Part shown: positions 46,206-56,916 of the stretch, piece by piece
Numbering within the stretch: position 1 is the stretch's first letter
Layout: each line of letters starts with the position of its first letter
From: Arenicola marina
Taxonomy: Eukaryota; Annelida; Polychaeta; Arenicolidae
Direction of reading: 5' to 3'
DNA length: 64,000 nucleotides
Assembly: GCA_964019135.1 (NCBI GenBank)
Contig: OZ025261.1
Coordinates: forward strand, 30,116,029-30,180,028
Notes under the pieces: generated by a model
Seen by the model: the letters and a program-made list of their open reading frames with translations, nothing else
The model's database searches: none
Told to the model about the DNA's origin: nothing
Program-made: the position numbers and the translations under genes

Positions 46206-47083
46206 TGTAAAACTATTACAATGACATCAAGTATGAAATGTAAAAAACACCACCTTGTTTATCTTCATAATTTAAAAGCTAATTTTGCATCAACGAAATA
46301 TCAAAGTTTGCATTGTTATTAGACGCAATATCCGTTGCCATTATATCTCGATTATCGCACTTCTTTGTGATCGTATCTGGCTGTGGGTCAAAGTTGTTCA
46401 TGGCCGATGATTTTATTCTGATATTAGGCTGATAAATTCTGAAAGAGAAATTTTATTTGCGATTAGATGTTAAGGTCCAACACATATTTTAGCACTTGAA
46501 TGACCACATTGGGATCACGGCAAGATACGTTAGTAGACTTCGACATGTTGCTGATGCAGCGCACAAGAAACCGTGTAGATGGCAAAAAAGAACGTCTATG
46601 AATATCACAAATCTATCTGTTTATACCTTTATAGTATTTTAATTATGCAATATGAAAATAAATAAAGTAATTAAGAAAAATGTTCTCAAACTGTTCAGAT
46701 AATTAGCAATGCTGTTCATCGCGACAAACTTAACCAGACACACACACACGGACTTGTCCTGTTGGTGACATCGATACCAATAGAACAGGCGATGGTATTC
46801 CTGGGCCAGGACGAGGCTAGTTACCTTCTCAAATATTAACGTCCGCTCGGACCGCGTCTCGCCGAATTAACGGCAGCAGCAGCGGCCGCCATTTTTGTAT
46901 CTGCCAGGTATATATGTACCATAGCTTCGTGACACATTTTCCTGTCTGAAAAGTGTATACGGATGTTGTTTTTCGCGATAAGCCAATAACCCAGTGACCC
47001 CCTAAAAATATCACTACTCTATATTAATGGTCATTACTATTTTGTGTCCTTGTTAGCACCCGGGAGTTATTCAACCGATGGGG
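46206..47083. other. non-coding stretch, no gene seen
   Basis: No gene or clear repeat apart from a short CA run at about 46739-46748. Confidence 0.4.
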
Positions 47084-47985
47084 CTATAAAGTCTCGTTCG
47101 CCAAGACTTCCGGTTTACTTATTTTGGGGACAAACAAACGAAGCACGTGTTTGGAACGAGTTTAGAATCTCTGCGCACACTGGTATCCTGACTATCTGTG
47201 ACGTAGGCGTGACGTATATGTTACGCAAAGACAGACAGGGAACCAGACTACCTGCACAAGAGCCAGGCGCCGAAGGGTTGGGTCCATTGCGGAAGGCCTA
47301 GCGACATGAATAAGAATATTTAAGAATTATAGCTGCACAAAACGGATAGATGACATATTTTTCATTCGTTTGCGCCACGATAATGACGAATATTTTGCAA
47401 AACAGGACAACACGGCTGAGAAACTAACGTTTTTTTTTTTTGCAGTTTTTTCTACGAAAACGAGGCATTATGACGTCACACGGATTCTCCCCGGTGACAA
47501 CGTTGGCGCAACGCTTCAAACACAAACCTTACAAAGAATGAAGAAACAACGTCTTTTCGTGATCCAAAAGTGATACGAAAACATCCGACTTGTCTTATTT
47601 TACCATGTGGTTTAATGACGCACCCGTGTGTTGTTACTTCATGCACTGCACATATTGACAGCGGAATGGTTAAGTCGACCACTTGCTCTCGCCATTTTTG
47701 TTACCGCGGAGGCACGTGAGACTGTGACGTCACTCGCTGTTTGGGGAACTCGCAAAAGCCCGAATGCAGGGCTAAAACCAGAACGCTATTTTTTAGCTTT
47801 CGAGTGTTTTATATATTCCGAAAGTTCTGCGCTTCATCGCCTCCAAATATTTTAACGAATACCACCCATAGCCATGTTTAGTGAAATGGGACTCATTCAG
47901 TCTTTAGAACAAAGCTGGAAAGAAATTGACTGATAGCTGCCTATACTTCAACATGGTGCACGTGTGTTTGTTTGTTCCCCAAACG
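47084..47985. mobile_element. TIR element, copy 2 (right end damaged)
   Basis: From GGGCTATAAAGTCTCGTTCG at 47084 it follows copy 1 (5266-6222) closely through the TTTTGGGGACAAACAAAC end block, the GTATCCTGACTATCTGTGACG block, GGTGACAACGTTGGCGCAAC, the CCGCGGAGGCACG block and CACGTGTGTTTGTTTG near 47959. The extreme right TIR is altered (CCCCAAACGGTATAGCC), and the sequence then leaves the alignment. No TA flank is seen at the left end. Small indels separate the copies, so both are old. Confidence 0.75.
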
Positions 47986-48290
47986 GTATAGCCTATACGA
48001 CGAACACAGTGTCAGTCTGATCGAACTTCATATATTTATCGATCATGTTAGCCAGGCGAGGAAATCGAATCCCAAGTTCTCGCAGACAGGAACATACGAG
48101 AGTATGTATAAAAGTGTTTAACGTGGGGTGGGGGAACGCGGTAAAAAAAGTCGACTTAGATTACGATTGCGTTTGTTAAATGGCGGTTAAATGTTAAATC
48201 TTGTCCTTAGCATAATGTCCATATGATACCAAGATCACAAATTACAGTTTTTACTTCTTAGAGGTGAGAGGCGGGGTGGGGGGGGGGGGC

Positions 48291-48355
48291 ACCCTAGCTC
48301 AGTAGACAGGCTGAGCTACAGTTCAAGACCGCGTCGGCTTGCGCCCCTGGGGAGG
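48291..48355 (+). repeat. tRNA-like (SINE-like) segment, first copy
   Basis: CCTAGCTCAGTAGACAGG resembles a tRNA A box/D arm and AGTTCAAGACC a B box, but they are only about 10 bases apart, so it is not an intact tRNA or a normal SINE head. A second copy is at about 49188-49253. Confidence 0.35.
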
Positions 48356-49187
48356 GGAGGGGGAGGGTGGGGGAGCGAGTACCTAATACAATGCTGGGTT
48401 TGGGAGGGTCCCGCGGTACAGTCCCCCGTTTTTCACCTCCACACGCCCGCTCGAAAGGTTGTTTTTTGCATTTTCCTGCTCTACATCGAAGCTCCATGCA
48501 GAGTTATTGCAGACCTGCTCGGTTTATTCTTGTATCCCGGCAAAACCGCTCTAGATACGCCAAATTTTCACAAAGTGCACCGCGAAAGCCCGAATGCAGG
48601 GCTAAAACCAGAACGCTATCTTTTAGCTTTCGAGTGTTTTATATATTCCGAAAGTTCTGCGCTTCATCGCCTCCAAATATTTTAACGAATACCACCCATA
48701 GCCATGTTTGGTGAAATGGGACTCATTCAGTCTTTAGAACAAAGCTGGAAAGAAATTGACTGATAGCTGCCTATACTTCAACATGGTGCACGTGTGTATG
48801 TTTGTTCCCCAAACTGTATAGCCTATACGACGAACACAGTGTCAGTCTGATCGAACTTCATATATTTATCGATCATGTTAGCCAGGCGAGAAAATCGAAT
48901 CCCAAGTTCTCGCAGACAGGAACATACGAGAGTATGTATAAAAGAGTTTAACGTGGGGCGGGGGAACGCGGTAAAAAAAGTCGACTTAGATTACGATTAC
49001 GTCTCCTTGGCAACTAGTTAACCCACATCCGTCACTTAGGATCTTGTGACTCGTGAATCTGAATTTTGCGTTTGTTAAATGGCGGTTAAATGTTAAATCT
49101 TGCCCTTAGCATAATGTCCATATGATACCAAGATCACAAATTACAGTTTTTACTTCTTAGAGGTGAGAGGCGGGGTGGGGGGGGGCA

Positions 49188-49253
49188 ACCTAGCTCAGTA
49201 GACAGGCTGAGCTACAGTTCAAGACCGCGTCGGCTTGCGCCCCTGGGGAGGGG
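49188..49253 (+). repeat. tRNA-like (SINE-like) segment, second copy
   Basis: Same segment as at 48291, carried along by the 830-bp duplication. The region just downstream (49535-49690) belongs to the dispersed repeat also found inverted at 32190-32400. Confidence 0.35.
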
Positions 49254-49534
49254 AGGGGGAGGGTGGGGGAGCGAGTACCTAATACAATGCTGGGTTTGGG
49301 AGGGTTCCGCGGTACAGTCCCCGTTTTCCACCTCCACACGCCCGCTCGAAAGGTTTTTTTTTGCATTTTCCTGCTCTACATCGAAGCTTCATGCAGAGTT
49401 ATTGCAGACCTGCTCGGTTTATTCTTGTATCCCGGCAAACCCGCTCTAGATACGCCAAATTTTCACAAAGTGCACCCCCCCCCCCACCCCCTCCCCCTGT
49501 CGCGAGGTTTTAAAATTGTTCCGTCGTTTTCATC

Positions 49535-49690
49535 AGAAATGTCCGCTCTATAGGAGTATCTTTTCGTCGCACATATCCGCTCTCTCAGGCTTCACGGGTC
49601 ATCCAGGGACACCCCTCCCACCAGATTTGTGTAATAGTGTCCCCCCCCCCCACCTACTAACACAGGGTTCGCCCCCTGAGCCCTGCATCC
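49535..49690 (+). repeat. dispersed repeat, relative of 32190-32400
   Basis: Shared blocks are listed under 32190-32400. A run of C at about 49639-49650 replaces the longer C/G-rich centre of the other copy. Confidence 0.5.
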
Positions 49691-49812
49691 ACAACAATTC
49701 ATTTCTTAGATGTGAAGAACCGAAGCAGGTGAGACCCAAAGCATGCGGGTCCGTGCATAGTGCGTTGTTTTTACCACAAAAGCTACTGAATTAACAATGT
49801 TATGGAGCAAAC

Positions 49813-49858
49813 ATGGCTGCCAGGGCATATGTCACCGTGACCGACTGTACCCACAAAG
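49813..49858 (+). CDS. weak candidate first exon next to the assembly gap
   Basis: ATG at 49813 opens MAARAYVTVTDCTHK and ends at a textbook donor AAAG|GTGAGT, 13 bases before the run of N. If real, the rest of the gene lies in or beyond the gap. The open frame after the gap (to 50226) is not linked to it by any visible splice site. No family is recognised. Confidence 0.2.
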
Positions 49859-49871
49859 GTGAGTCTCTACA

Positions 49872-50071
49872 NNNNNNNNNNNNNNNNNNNNNNNNNNNNN
49901 NNNNNNNNNNNNNNNNNNNNNNNNNNNNNNNNNNNNNNNNNNNNNNNNNNNNNNNNNNNNNNNNNNNNNNNNNNNNNNNNNNNNNNNNNNNNNNNNNNNN
50001 NNNNNNNNNNNNNNNNNNNNNNNNNNNNNNNNNNNNNNNNNNNNNNNNNNNNNNNNNNNNNNNNNNNNNNN
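49872..50071. other. assembly gap (200 N)
   Basis: Exactly 200 unknown bases; a round number suggests a gap of nominal rather than measured size. Open frames that cross it are meaningless. Confidence 0.99.
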
Positions 50072-51263
50072 TAACATATGCCTCCCTGTCACATCTGAAA
50101 TATGATCGCCCTCACGTTATAAAGGTTAATCGTTTGATGCGCGAATTAAATTGTGCAAAAACTAGAGGATTATTACAAGTGCGTACAACACATGTTGTTC
50201 ATGCGCTAAAAAATTTCATAACTTGACTCTAAGTATCATTTGTGTGGGTGAGAAAGTTACACAAAATACAGATACAAAATCCAGCAACATTAGTATAAAT
50301 ATTACCGGTATGTTATGGTATTGCGCCTAAGGACAAATGAAAATGGCAAATGAAAAATGTCATGCGGATTTGTACAAATCAGTGACGGGAATCCGCCGAA
50401 TTATGCCTAATGACCGGCTAATAGCACGCAGTATCAGGCGCACAGGAAAGAGTTCGATTTCAGTTATCGCTTTACACTGAAAATTTCTCCCGTATTCAGT
50501 GCGAAGGACCCTTTGCATGCGTAATCTGAAAAATTTAAGTTTTGCAAGATATGTTGATTTGACAAAAGACAAAAGAACCACTCTTCAACGTGGACCGTGC
50601 GGGAAGGCTCGGGATGACGTCACATCTGTATCGACAGGGTGACTGAGACCCCTGGGAGAGGGAGTGACGGGGGGCTGGGGTGGGGTGGGGGGGGGGAGTG
50701 CGAGGGCTTGGCGAAGCTCACGATCAAGAGATTCCCCGGGGGTCGAGTTGGACTTGCTCTGTAAGCAATTTCGTTGAACTGACCGACGACGTTCTATGTC
50801 AAGGAAGCTCCATCACAGTGGGAGGGTGGAGAGCGGGTGGATGGGGGGGGGGGGGGGGGGCTGGGGGTGGATGCGTGGGCGGGTCGGTGAAACAAATACG
50901 CTCGGTATTATATTATGTGGGTGGTCACAGAGTGGGAGGTGGGGTGGTGGGGGGGGGAGGTGAGTGGGGGGTGACGAGATGGGGTATATCTGTGCAGACC
51001 CGGTGAGTCAAGCACTCCGGCTATGTGTTCATTGCTGTGTACATCACGGGGGTTGTCAGAGGTGACCCACAAGAGGGGTGAAACCCAGGTGGGGCTGCGG
51101 GTAGGAGGGGTGTGGGAGGAGGGGTTATACCTAGAGGCTGAGGGTGAAAGATGTATTGTAGGAGAGGGGACAACGAAGGGTCCCGGAGAGCCGGGGGGGG
51201 AGGGGGTGGCGGAGGGTGGCGGGGTGGGGGGGGGGGAGGCTAGCGGTTACTGGGGCATCTGGA
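50072..51263. other. non-coding stretch before the satellite
   Basis: No gene seen. Strongly G-rich from 50660 to 51235, with 18 consecutive G at 50843-50860. Confidence 0.45.
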
Positions 51264-54200
51264 AAGAGACACCCGGACCCTATACCTCAAGCGGTAGACC
51301 TACACCTGGACAGGGACACCCGGACCCTATACCTCAAGCTGTAGACCTACACCAGGACCGGGACACCCGGACCCTATACCTCAAGCGGTAGACCTACACC
51401 TGGACAGGGACACCCGGACCCTATACCTCAAGCGGTAGACCTACACCAGGACCGGGACACCCGGACCCTATACCTCAAGCGGGAGACCTACACCTGGACA
51501 GGGACACCCGGACCCTATACCTCAAGCGGTAGACCTACACCGGGACCGGGACACCCGGACCCTATACCTCAAGCGGTAGACCTACACCAGGACCGGGACA
51601 CCCGGACCCTATACCTCAAGCGGTAGACCTACACCAGGACCGGGACACCCGGACCCTATACCTCAAGCGGTAGACCTACACCTGAACCGGGACACCCGGG
51701 CCCTATACCTCAAGCGGTAGAACTATGATCTGGACCGGAAAACCCGGACCCTATACCTCAAGCGGTAGACCTACACCTGGGCCGGGACACCCGGACCCTA
51801 CACCTCAAGCGGTAGACCTGCACCCGGACCGGGACACCCGGACCCTATACCTCAAGCGATAGACCTACACCTGGACCGGGACACCCGGACCCTATACCTC
51901 AAGCGGTAGACCTACACCAGGACAGGGACACCCGGACCTATACCTCAAGCGGTAGACCTACACCAGGACCGGGACACCCGGACCCTATACCTCAAGCGGT
52001 AGACCTACACCTGGACCGGGACACCCGGACCCTATACCTCAAGCGGTAGACCTACACCTGAACCGGGACACCCGGGCCCTATACCACAAGCGGTAGAACT
52101 ATGATCTGGACCGGAACACCCGGACCCTATACCTCAAGCGGTAGACCTACACCTGGACCGGGACACCCGGACCCTACACCTCAAGCGGTAGACCTGCACC
52201 CGGACCGGGACACCCGGACCCTATACCTCAAGCGGGAGACCTACACCTGGACCGGGACACCCGGACCCTACACCTCAAGCGGTAGACATACACAAGGACC
52301 GGGACACTCGAACCCTATACCTCAAGCGGTAGACGTACACCTGGACCGGGACACCAGAACCCTATACCTCAAGCGGTAGACCCACACCAGGACCGGGACA
52401 CCCGGACCCTATACCTCAAGCGGTAGAACTATGGTCTGGACGGGACACCAGGGCCCTATACCTCAAGCGGTAGACCTACACCTGGACCGGGACACCCGGA
52501 CCTTATACCTCAAGCGGTAGACCTACACCTGAACCGGGACACCCGGGCCCTATACCTCAAGCGGTAGAACTATGATCTGGACCGGAACACCCGGACCCTA
52601 TACCTCAAGCGGTAGACCTACACCTGAACCGGGACACCCGGGCCCTATACCTCAAGCGGTAGAACTATGATCTGGACCGGAACACCCGGACCCTATACCT
52701 CAAGCGGTAGACCTACACCTGGACCGGGACACCCGGACCCTACACCTCAAGCGGTAGACCTGCACCCGGACCGGGACACTCGGACCCTACACCTCAAGCG
52801 GGAGACCTACACCTGGACCGGGACACCCGGACCCTACACCCCAAGCGGTAGACATACACCAGGACCGGGACACTCGAACCCTATACCTCAAGCGGTAGAC
52901 GTACACCTGGACCAGGACACCCGGACCCTATACCTCAAGCGGTAGAACTATGATCTGGACCGGGACACCCGGACCCAGTATCTCAAGCGGTAGACCTACA
53001 CCAGGACCGGGACACCGGGATTCCATACTCTCAAGCGGTAGAACTAAGATCAGGACCGGGACACCCGGACCCTATACCTCAAGCGATAGACCTACACCAG
53101 GACCGGGACACCCGGACCCTATACCTCAAGCGGTGGAACTATGATCTGGACCGGGACACCCGGACCCTATACCTCAAGCGGTAAACCTACACCAGGACCG
53201 GAACACCCGGATCCTGCACCTCAAGCAGTAGACCTACACCAGGACCGGGACACCCTGACCCAATACCTCAAGCGGTAGACCTACACCTGGACCGGGACAC
53301 CCGAACCCTATACCTCAAGCGGTAGACCTACACTAGGACCGGGACACCCGGATCCTATACATCAAGGGGTAGACCTACACCAGGACCGGGACACCCGGTA
53401 ACTATACCTCAAGCAGTAGGCCTACACCAGGACCGGGACACCCGGACCCTATACCTCAAGCAGTAGACCTACACCTGGACCGGGACACCCGGACCCAATA
53501 CCTCAAGCGGTAGAACTATGATCTGGACCGGGACACACGAACCCTATACCTCAAGCGATAGACCTACACCAGGACCGGGACACCCGGACCCTATACCTCA
53601 AGCGGTGGAACTATGATCTGGACCGGGACACCCGGACCCTATACCTCAAGCGGTAAACCTACACCAGGACCGGAACACCCGGATCCTGCACCTCAAGCAG
53701 TAGACCTACACCAGGACCGGGACACCCTGACCCAATACCTCAAGCGGTAGACCTACACCTGGACCGGGACACCCGAACCCTATACCTCAAGCGGTAGACC
53801 TACACTAGGACCGGGACACCCGGATCCTATACATCAAGGGGTAGACCTACACCAGGACCGGGACACCCGGTAACTATACCTCAAGCAGTAGGCCTACACC
53901 AGGACCGGGACACCCGGACCCTATACCTCAAGCAGTAGACCTACACCTGGAACGGACACCCGGACCCAATACCTCAAGCGGTAGACCTACACCTGGAACG
54001 GACACCCGGACCCTATACCTCAAGCGGTAGACCTACACCAGGACCGGGACACCCGGACCCTATGCCTCAAGCGGTAGACCTACACCAGGACCGGGACACC
54101 CGAACCCAATACCTCAAGCGGTAGACCTACACCAGGACCGGGACGCCTGGACCCTACCCCTCTAGCGGTTGACCTACACCAGGACCGGGACACCCGGACC

Positions 54201-54970
54201 CAATACCTCAAGCGGTAGACCTACACCGGGACCGGGACACCCGGACCCTATACCTCAAGCGGTAGACCTACACCAGGACCGGGACACCCGGTAACTATAC
54301 CTCAAGCAGTAGGCCTACACCATGACCGGGACACCCGGACCCTATAGCTCAAGCGGTAGACCTACACCAGGACCGGGAAACCCGGACCCTATACCTCAAG
54401 CGATAGACCTACACCTGGACCGGGACACCCGGACCCAATACCTCAAGCGGTAGACCTACACCAGGACCGGGAGACCCGGACCCAATACCTCAAGCGGTAG
54501 ACTTACACCTGGACCGGGACACTCGGACCCTATACCTCAAGCGGTAGACCTACACCTGGACCGGGACACCCGGACCCTATACCTCAAGCGGTAGACCTAC
54601 ACCAGGACCGGGACACCCGGACCCTATACCTCAAGCGGTAGACCTACACCAGGACCGGGACACCCGGACCCAATACCTCAAGCGGTAGACGTACACCAGG
54701 ACCAGGACACCCGGACCCTATACCTCAAGCGGTAGACCTACACCAGGAGAGGGACACCCGGACCCTATACCTCAAACGTAAGACCTACACCAGGACCGGG
54801 CCACCCGGATCCTATACTCCAAGCGGTAGACCTACACCAGGACCGGGACACCCGGAGCCTATACCTCAAGCGGTAGACCTACACCAGGACCGGGACACCC
54901 GGACCCTATACCCCAAGCGGTAGACCTACACCAGGACCGGGACACCCGGACACTACACCTCAAGCGGTAG
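51264..54970. repeat. 47-bp satellite, block 1 (about 79 copies)
   Basis: The 47-bp unit starts ACCTACACCAGGACCGGGAC and ends CTCAAGCGGTAG. Each unit holds a perfect short dyad CCGGG-ACA-CCCGG. A 48-bp variant with AACTATGATCTGG in place of ACCTACACCAGG recurs. Groups of units are themselves repeated: about 566 bp apart (52101 and 52667) and about 472 bp apart (53181 and 53653). The short open frames are by-products. Confidence 0.95.
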
Positions 54971-55730
54971 ACTGAAACACCTGTACTGTAACCATGGTAA
55001 CGCTACCCTAATAACCCACTCGAGCGCTAAATCACGCGCTGCTTCAGGCAGATCCCACTTCCGGTTAGGTGTCCCTGACGGTCCTAGAAACGTCCGCCAA
55101 CTAGCTGACCCCTGTGACATCGGCTGCTAGTCTCCGCAATGCAGTCTCCATGCGTCAAAGGAGAGTTCTCCCGTCCGTCCCCTCACTGAGATATGGGTCG
55201 CTGGGGCAAGGTAAGGTAGGCTTGGTGATATGGGGCTTTGTGATATGGGTTTGCTCATATGGGGTGTCGTGAGAGGAGGCTCGGTCATATGGGTTTGGTC
55301 ATATGGGGTTTGGTCATATGGGGTTTGGTCATATGGGGTTTGGTCATATGGGGTTTGGTCATATGGGGTTAGGTCATATGGAGTTAGGTCACATGGGGTT
55401 TGGTCACATGGGGTTTGGTCATATGGGGTTTGGTCATATGGAGTTTGGTCATATGGAGTTTGGTCATATGGGGTTTGGTCATACGGGGTGTCTTGAGAGG
55501 AGGCTTGGTCATATGGGGTTTGGTTATATGGGGTTTGGTCATATGAGGTTTGGTCATATGGGGGCTGGTCACGTCGCTTCTATGCTATATGACATGAGGG
55601 CGAGATACCCCCTCTGAATATCGAATCCCCAAGAATTAGGGAGAGTAATACCGAAACCCCTAGAATTTCATATGGGGTTTGATCATGTGGGGTTTGCTTG
55701 TATGGGGTTTGGTCATATGGGGTTTGGTCA
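54971..55730. repeat. satellite-interrupting module, copy 1
   Basis: 760 bp, starting ACTGAAACACCTGTACTG directly after a satellite unit and ending GGTTTGGTCA directly before the next. The left third is unique-looking (CTCGAGCGCTAAATCACGCG, then CACTTCCGG). The middle (about 55285-55570) is an array of the 15-bp unit GGTTTGGTCATATGG. The right part has CCCCTCTGAATATCGAATCC and GAGAGTAAT. Because 15 is a multiple of 3, the array opens frames that are not genes. Copies 2 and 3 are at 56201 and 63112. Confidence 0.95.
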
Positions 55731-56200
55731 CCGGGACACCCGGACCCAATGCCTCAAGCGGTAGACCTACACCTGGACCGGGACACCCGAACCCTATACC
55801 TCAAGCGGTAGACTTACACCAGGACCGGGGCACCCGGACCCTATACCTCAAGCGGTAGAACTATGATCTGGACCGGGACACCCGGACCCTATACCTCAAG
55901 CGGTAGACCTACACCAGGACCGGGACCAAGACACCCGGACTCTATACCTGAAGCGGTAGACCTACACCAGGACCGGGCCACCCGGATCCTATACTCCAAG
56001 CGGTAGACCTACACCAGGACCGGGACACCCGGAGCCTATGCCTCAAGCGGTAGACCTACATCAGGACCGGGACACCCGGACCCTATACCCCAAGCGGTAG
56101 ACCTACACCAGGACCGGGACCAAGACACCCGGACTCTATACCTAAAGGGGTAGACCTACACCAGGACCGGGACACCCGGACTCTACACCTCAAGCGGTAG
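55731..56200. repeat. 47-bp satellite, block 2 (10 copies)
   Basis: Short block between modules 1 and 2. Its first three units (including the AACTATGATCTGG variant) match the units that follow modules 2 and 3, and its last units match those before modules 1 and 3. Confidence 0.95.
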
Positions 56201-56916
56201 ACTGAAACACCTGTACTGTAACCATGGTAACGCTACCCCAATAACCCACTCGAGCGCTAAATCACGCGCTGCTTCAGGCAGATCCCACTTCCGGGTAGGT
56301 GTCCTTGACGGTCCTAGAAACGTCCGCCAATTAGCTGATCCCTGTGGCATCGGCTGCTAGTCCCCGCAATGCAGTCTCCATCCGTCAAAGGAGAGTTCTC
56401 CCGTCCGTCCCCTCACTGAGATATGGGTCGCTAGGGCAAGGTAAGGTAGGCTTGGTGATATGGGGCTTTGTGATATGGGGTTTGCTCATATGGGGTGTCG
56501 TGAGAGGAGGCTCGGTCATATGGGTTTGGTCATATGGGGTTTGGTCATATGGGGTTTGGTCATATGGGGTTTGGTCATATGGGGTTTGGTCACATGGGGT
56601 TTGGTCACATGGGGTTTGGTCATATGGGGTGTGGTCATATGGAGTTTGGTCATATGGAGTTTGGTCATATGGGGTTTGGTCATACGGGGTGTCTTGAGAG
56701 GAGGCTTGGTCATATGGGGTTTGGTCATATGGGGTTTGGTCATATGAGGTTTGGTCACGTCGCTTCTACGCTATATGACATGAGGGCGGGATACCCCCTC
56801 TGAATATCGAATCCCCAAGAATTAGGGAGAGTAATATCGAATCCCCTAGAATTTCAAAAGGGGTTTGATCATATGGGGTTTGATTGTATGGGGTTTGGTC
56901 ATATGGGGTTTGGTCA
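56201..56916. repeat. satellite-interrupting module, copy 2
   Basis: 716 bp, the same structure as copy 1 but with fewer 15-bp units (about 56510-56757). Confidence 0.95.

Larger units (their letters stand above)
47754..49480. repeat. 830-bp tandem duplication
   Basis: The unit from AGCCCGAATGCAGGGC (47758) to TTTTCACAAAGTGCACC (about 48582) is repeated from 48588 to about 49478. It takes in the right part of TIR element copy 2, flanking sequence and a tRNA-like segment. The second unit has an extra block of roughly 60 bp at about 49000-49065 (from ACGTCTCCTTGGC); otherwise the two are nearly identical, so the duplication is recent. The open frames at 48367-48714 and 49263-49553 are the same non-coding sequence seen twice. 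Confidence 0.9.

Noticed and set aside
48367..49553. Two similar open frames beginning MGERVPNTMLGLGG
   Set aside because: They are two copies of a non-coding tandem duplication; the frames diverge by frameshift after about 20 codons and run into TIR-element sequence and a C run.
55230..56803. Open frames rich in Gly-His-Met and Trp-Ser-Tyr-Gly-Val repeats
   Set aside because: They are translations of the 15-bp array in the satellite modules; the same frames recur in every module copy.
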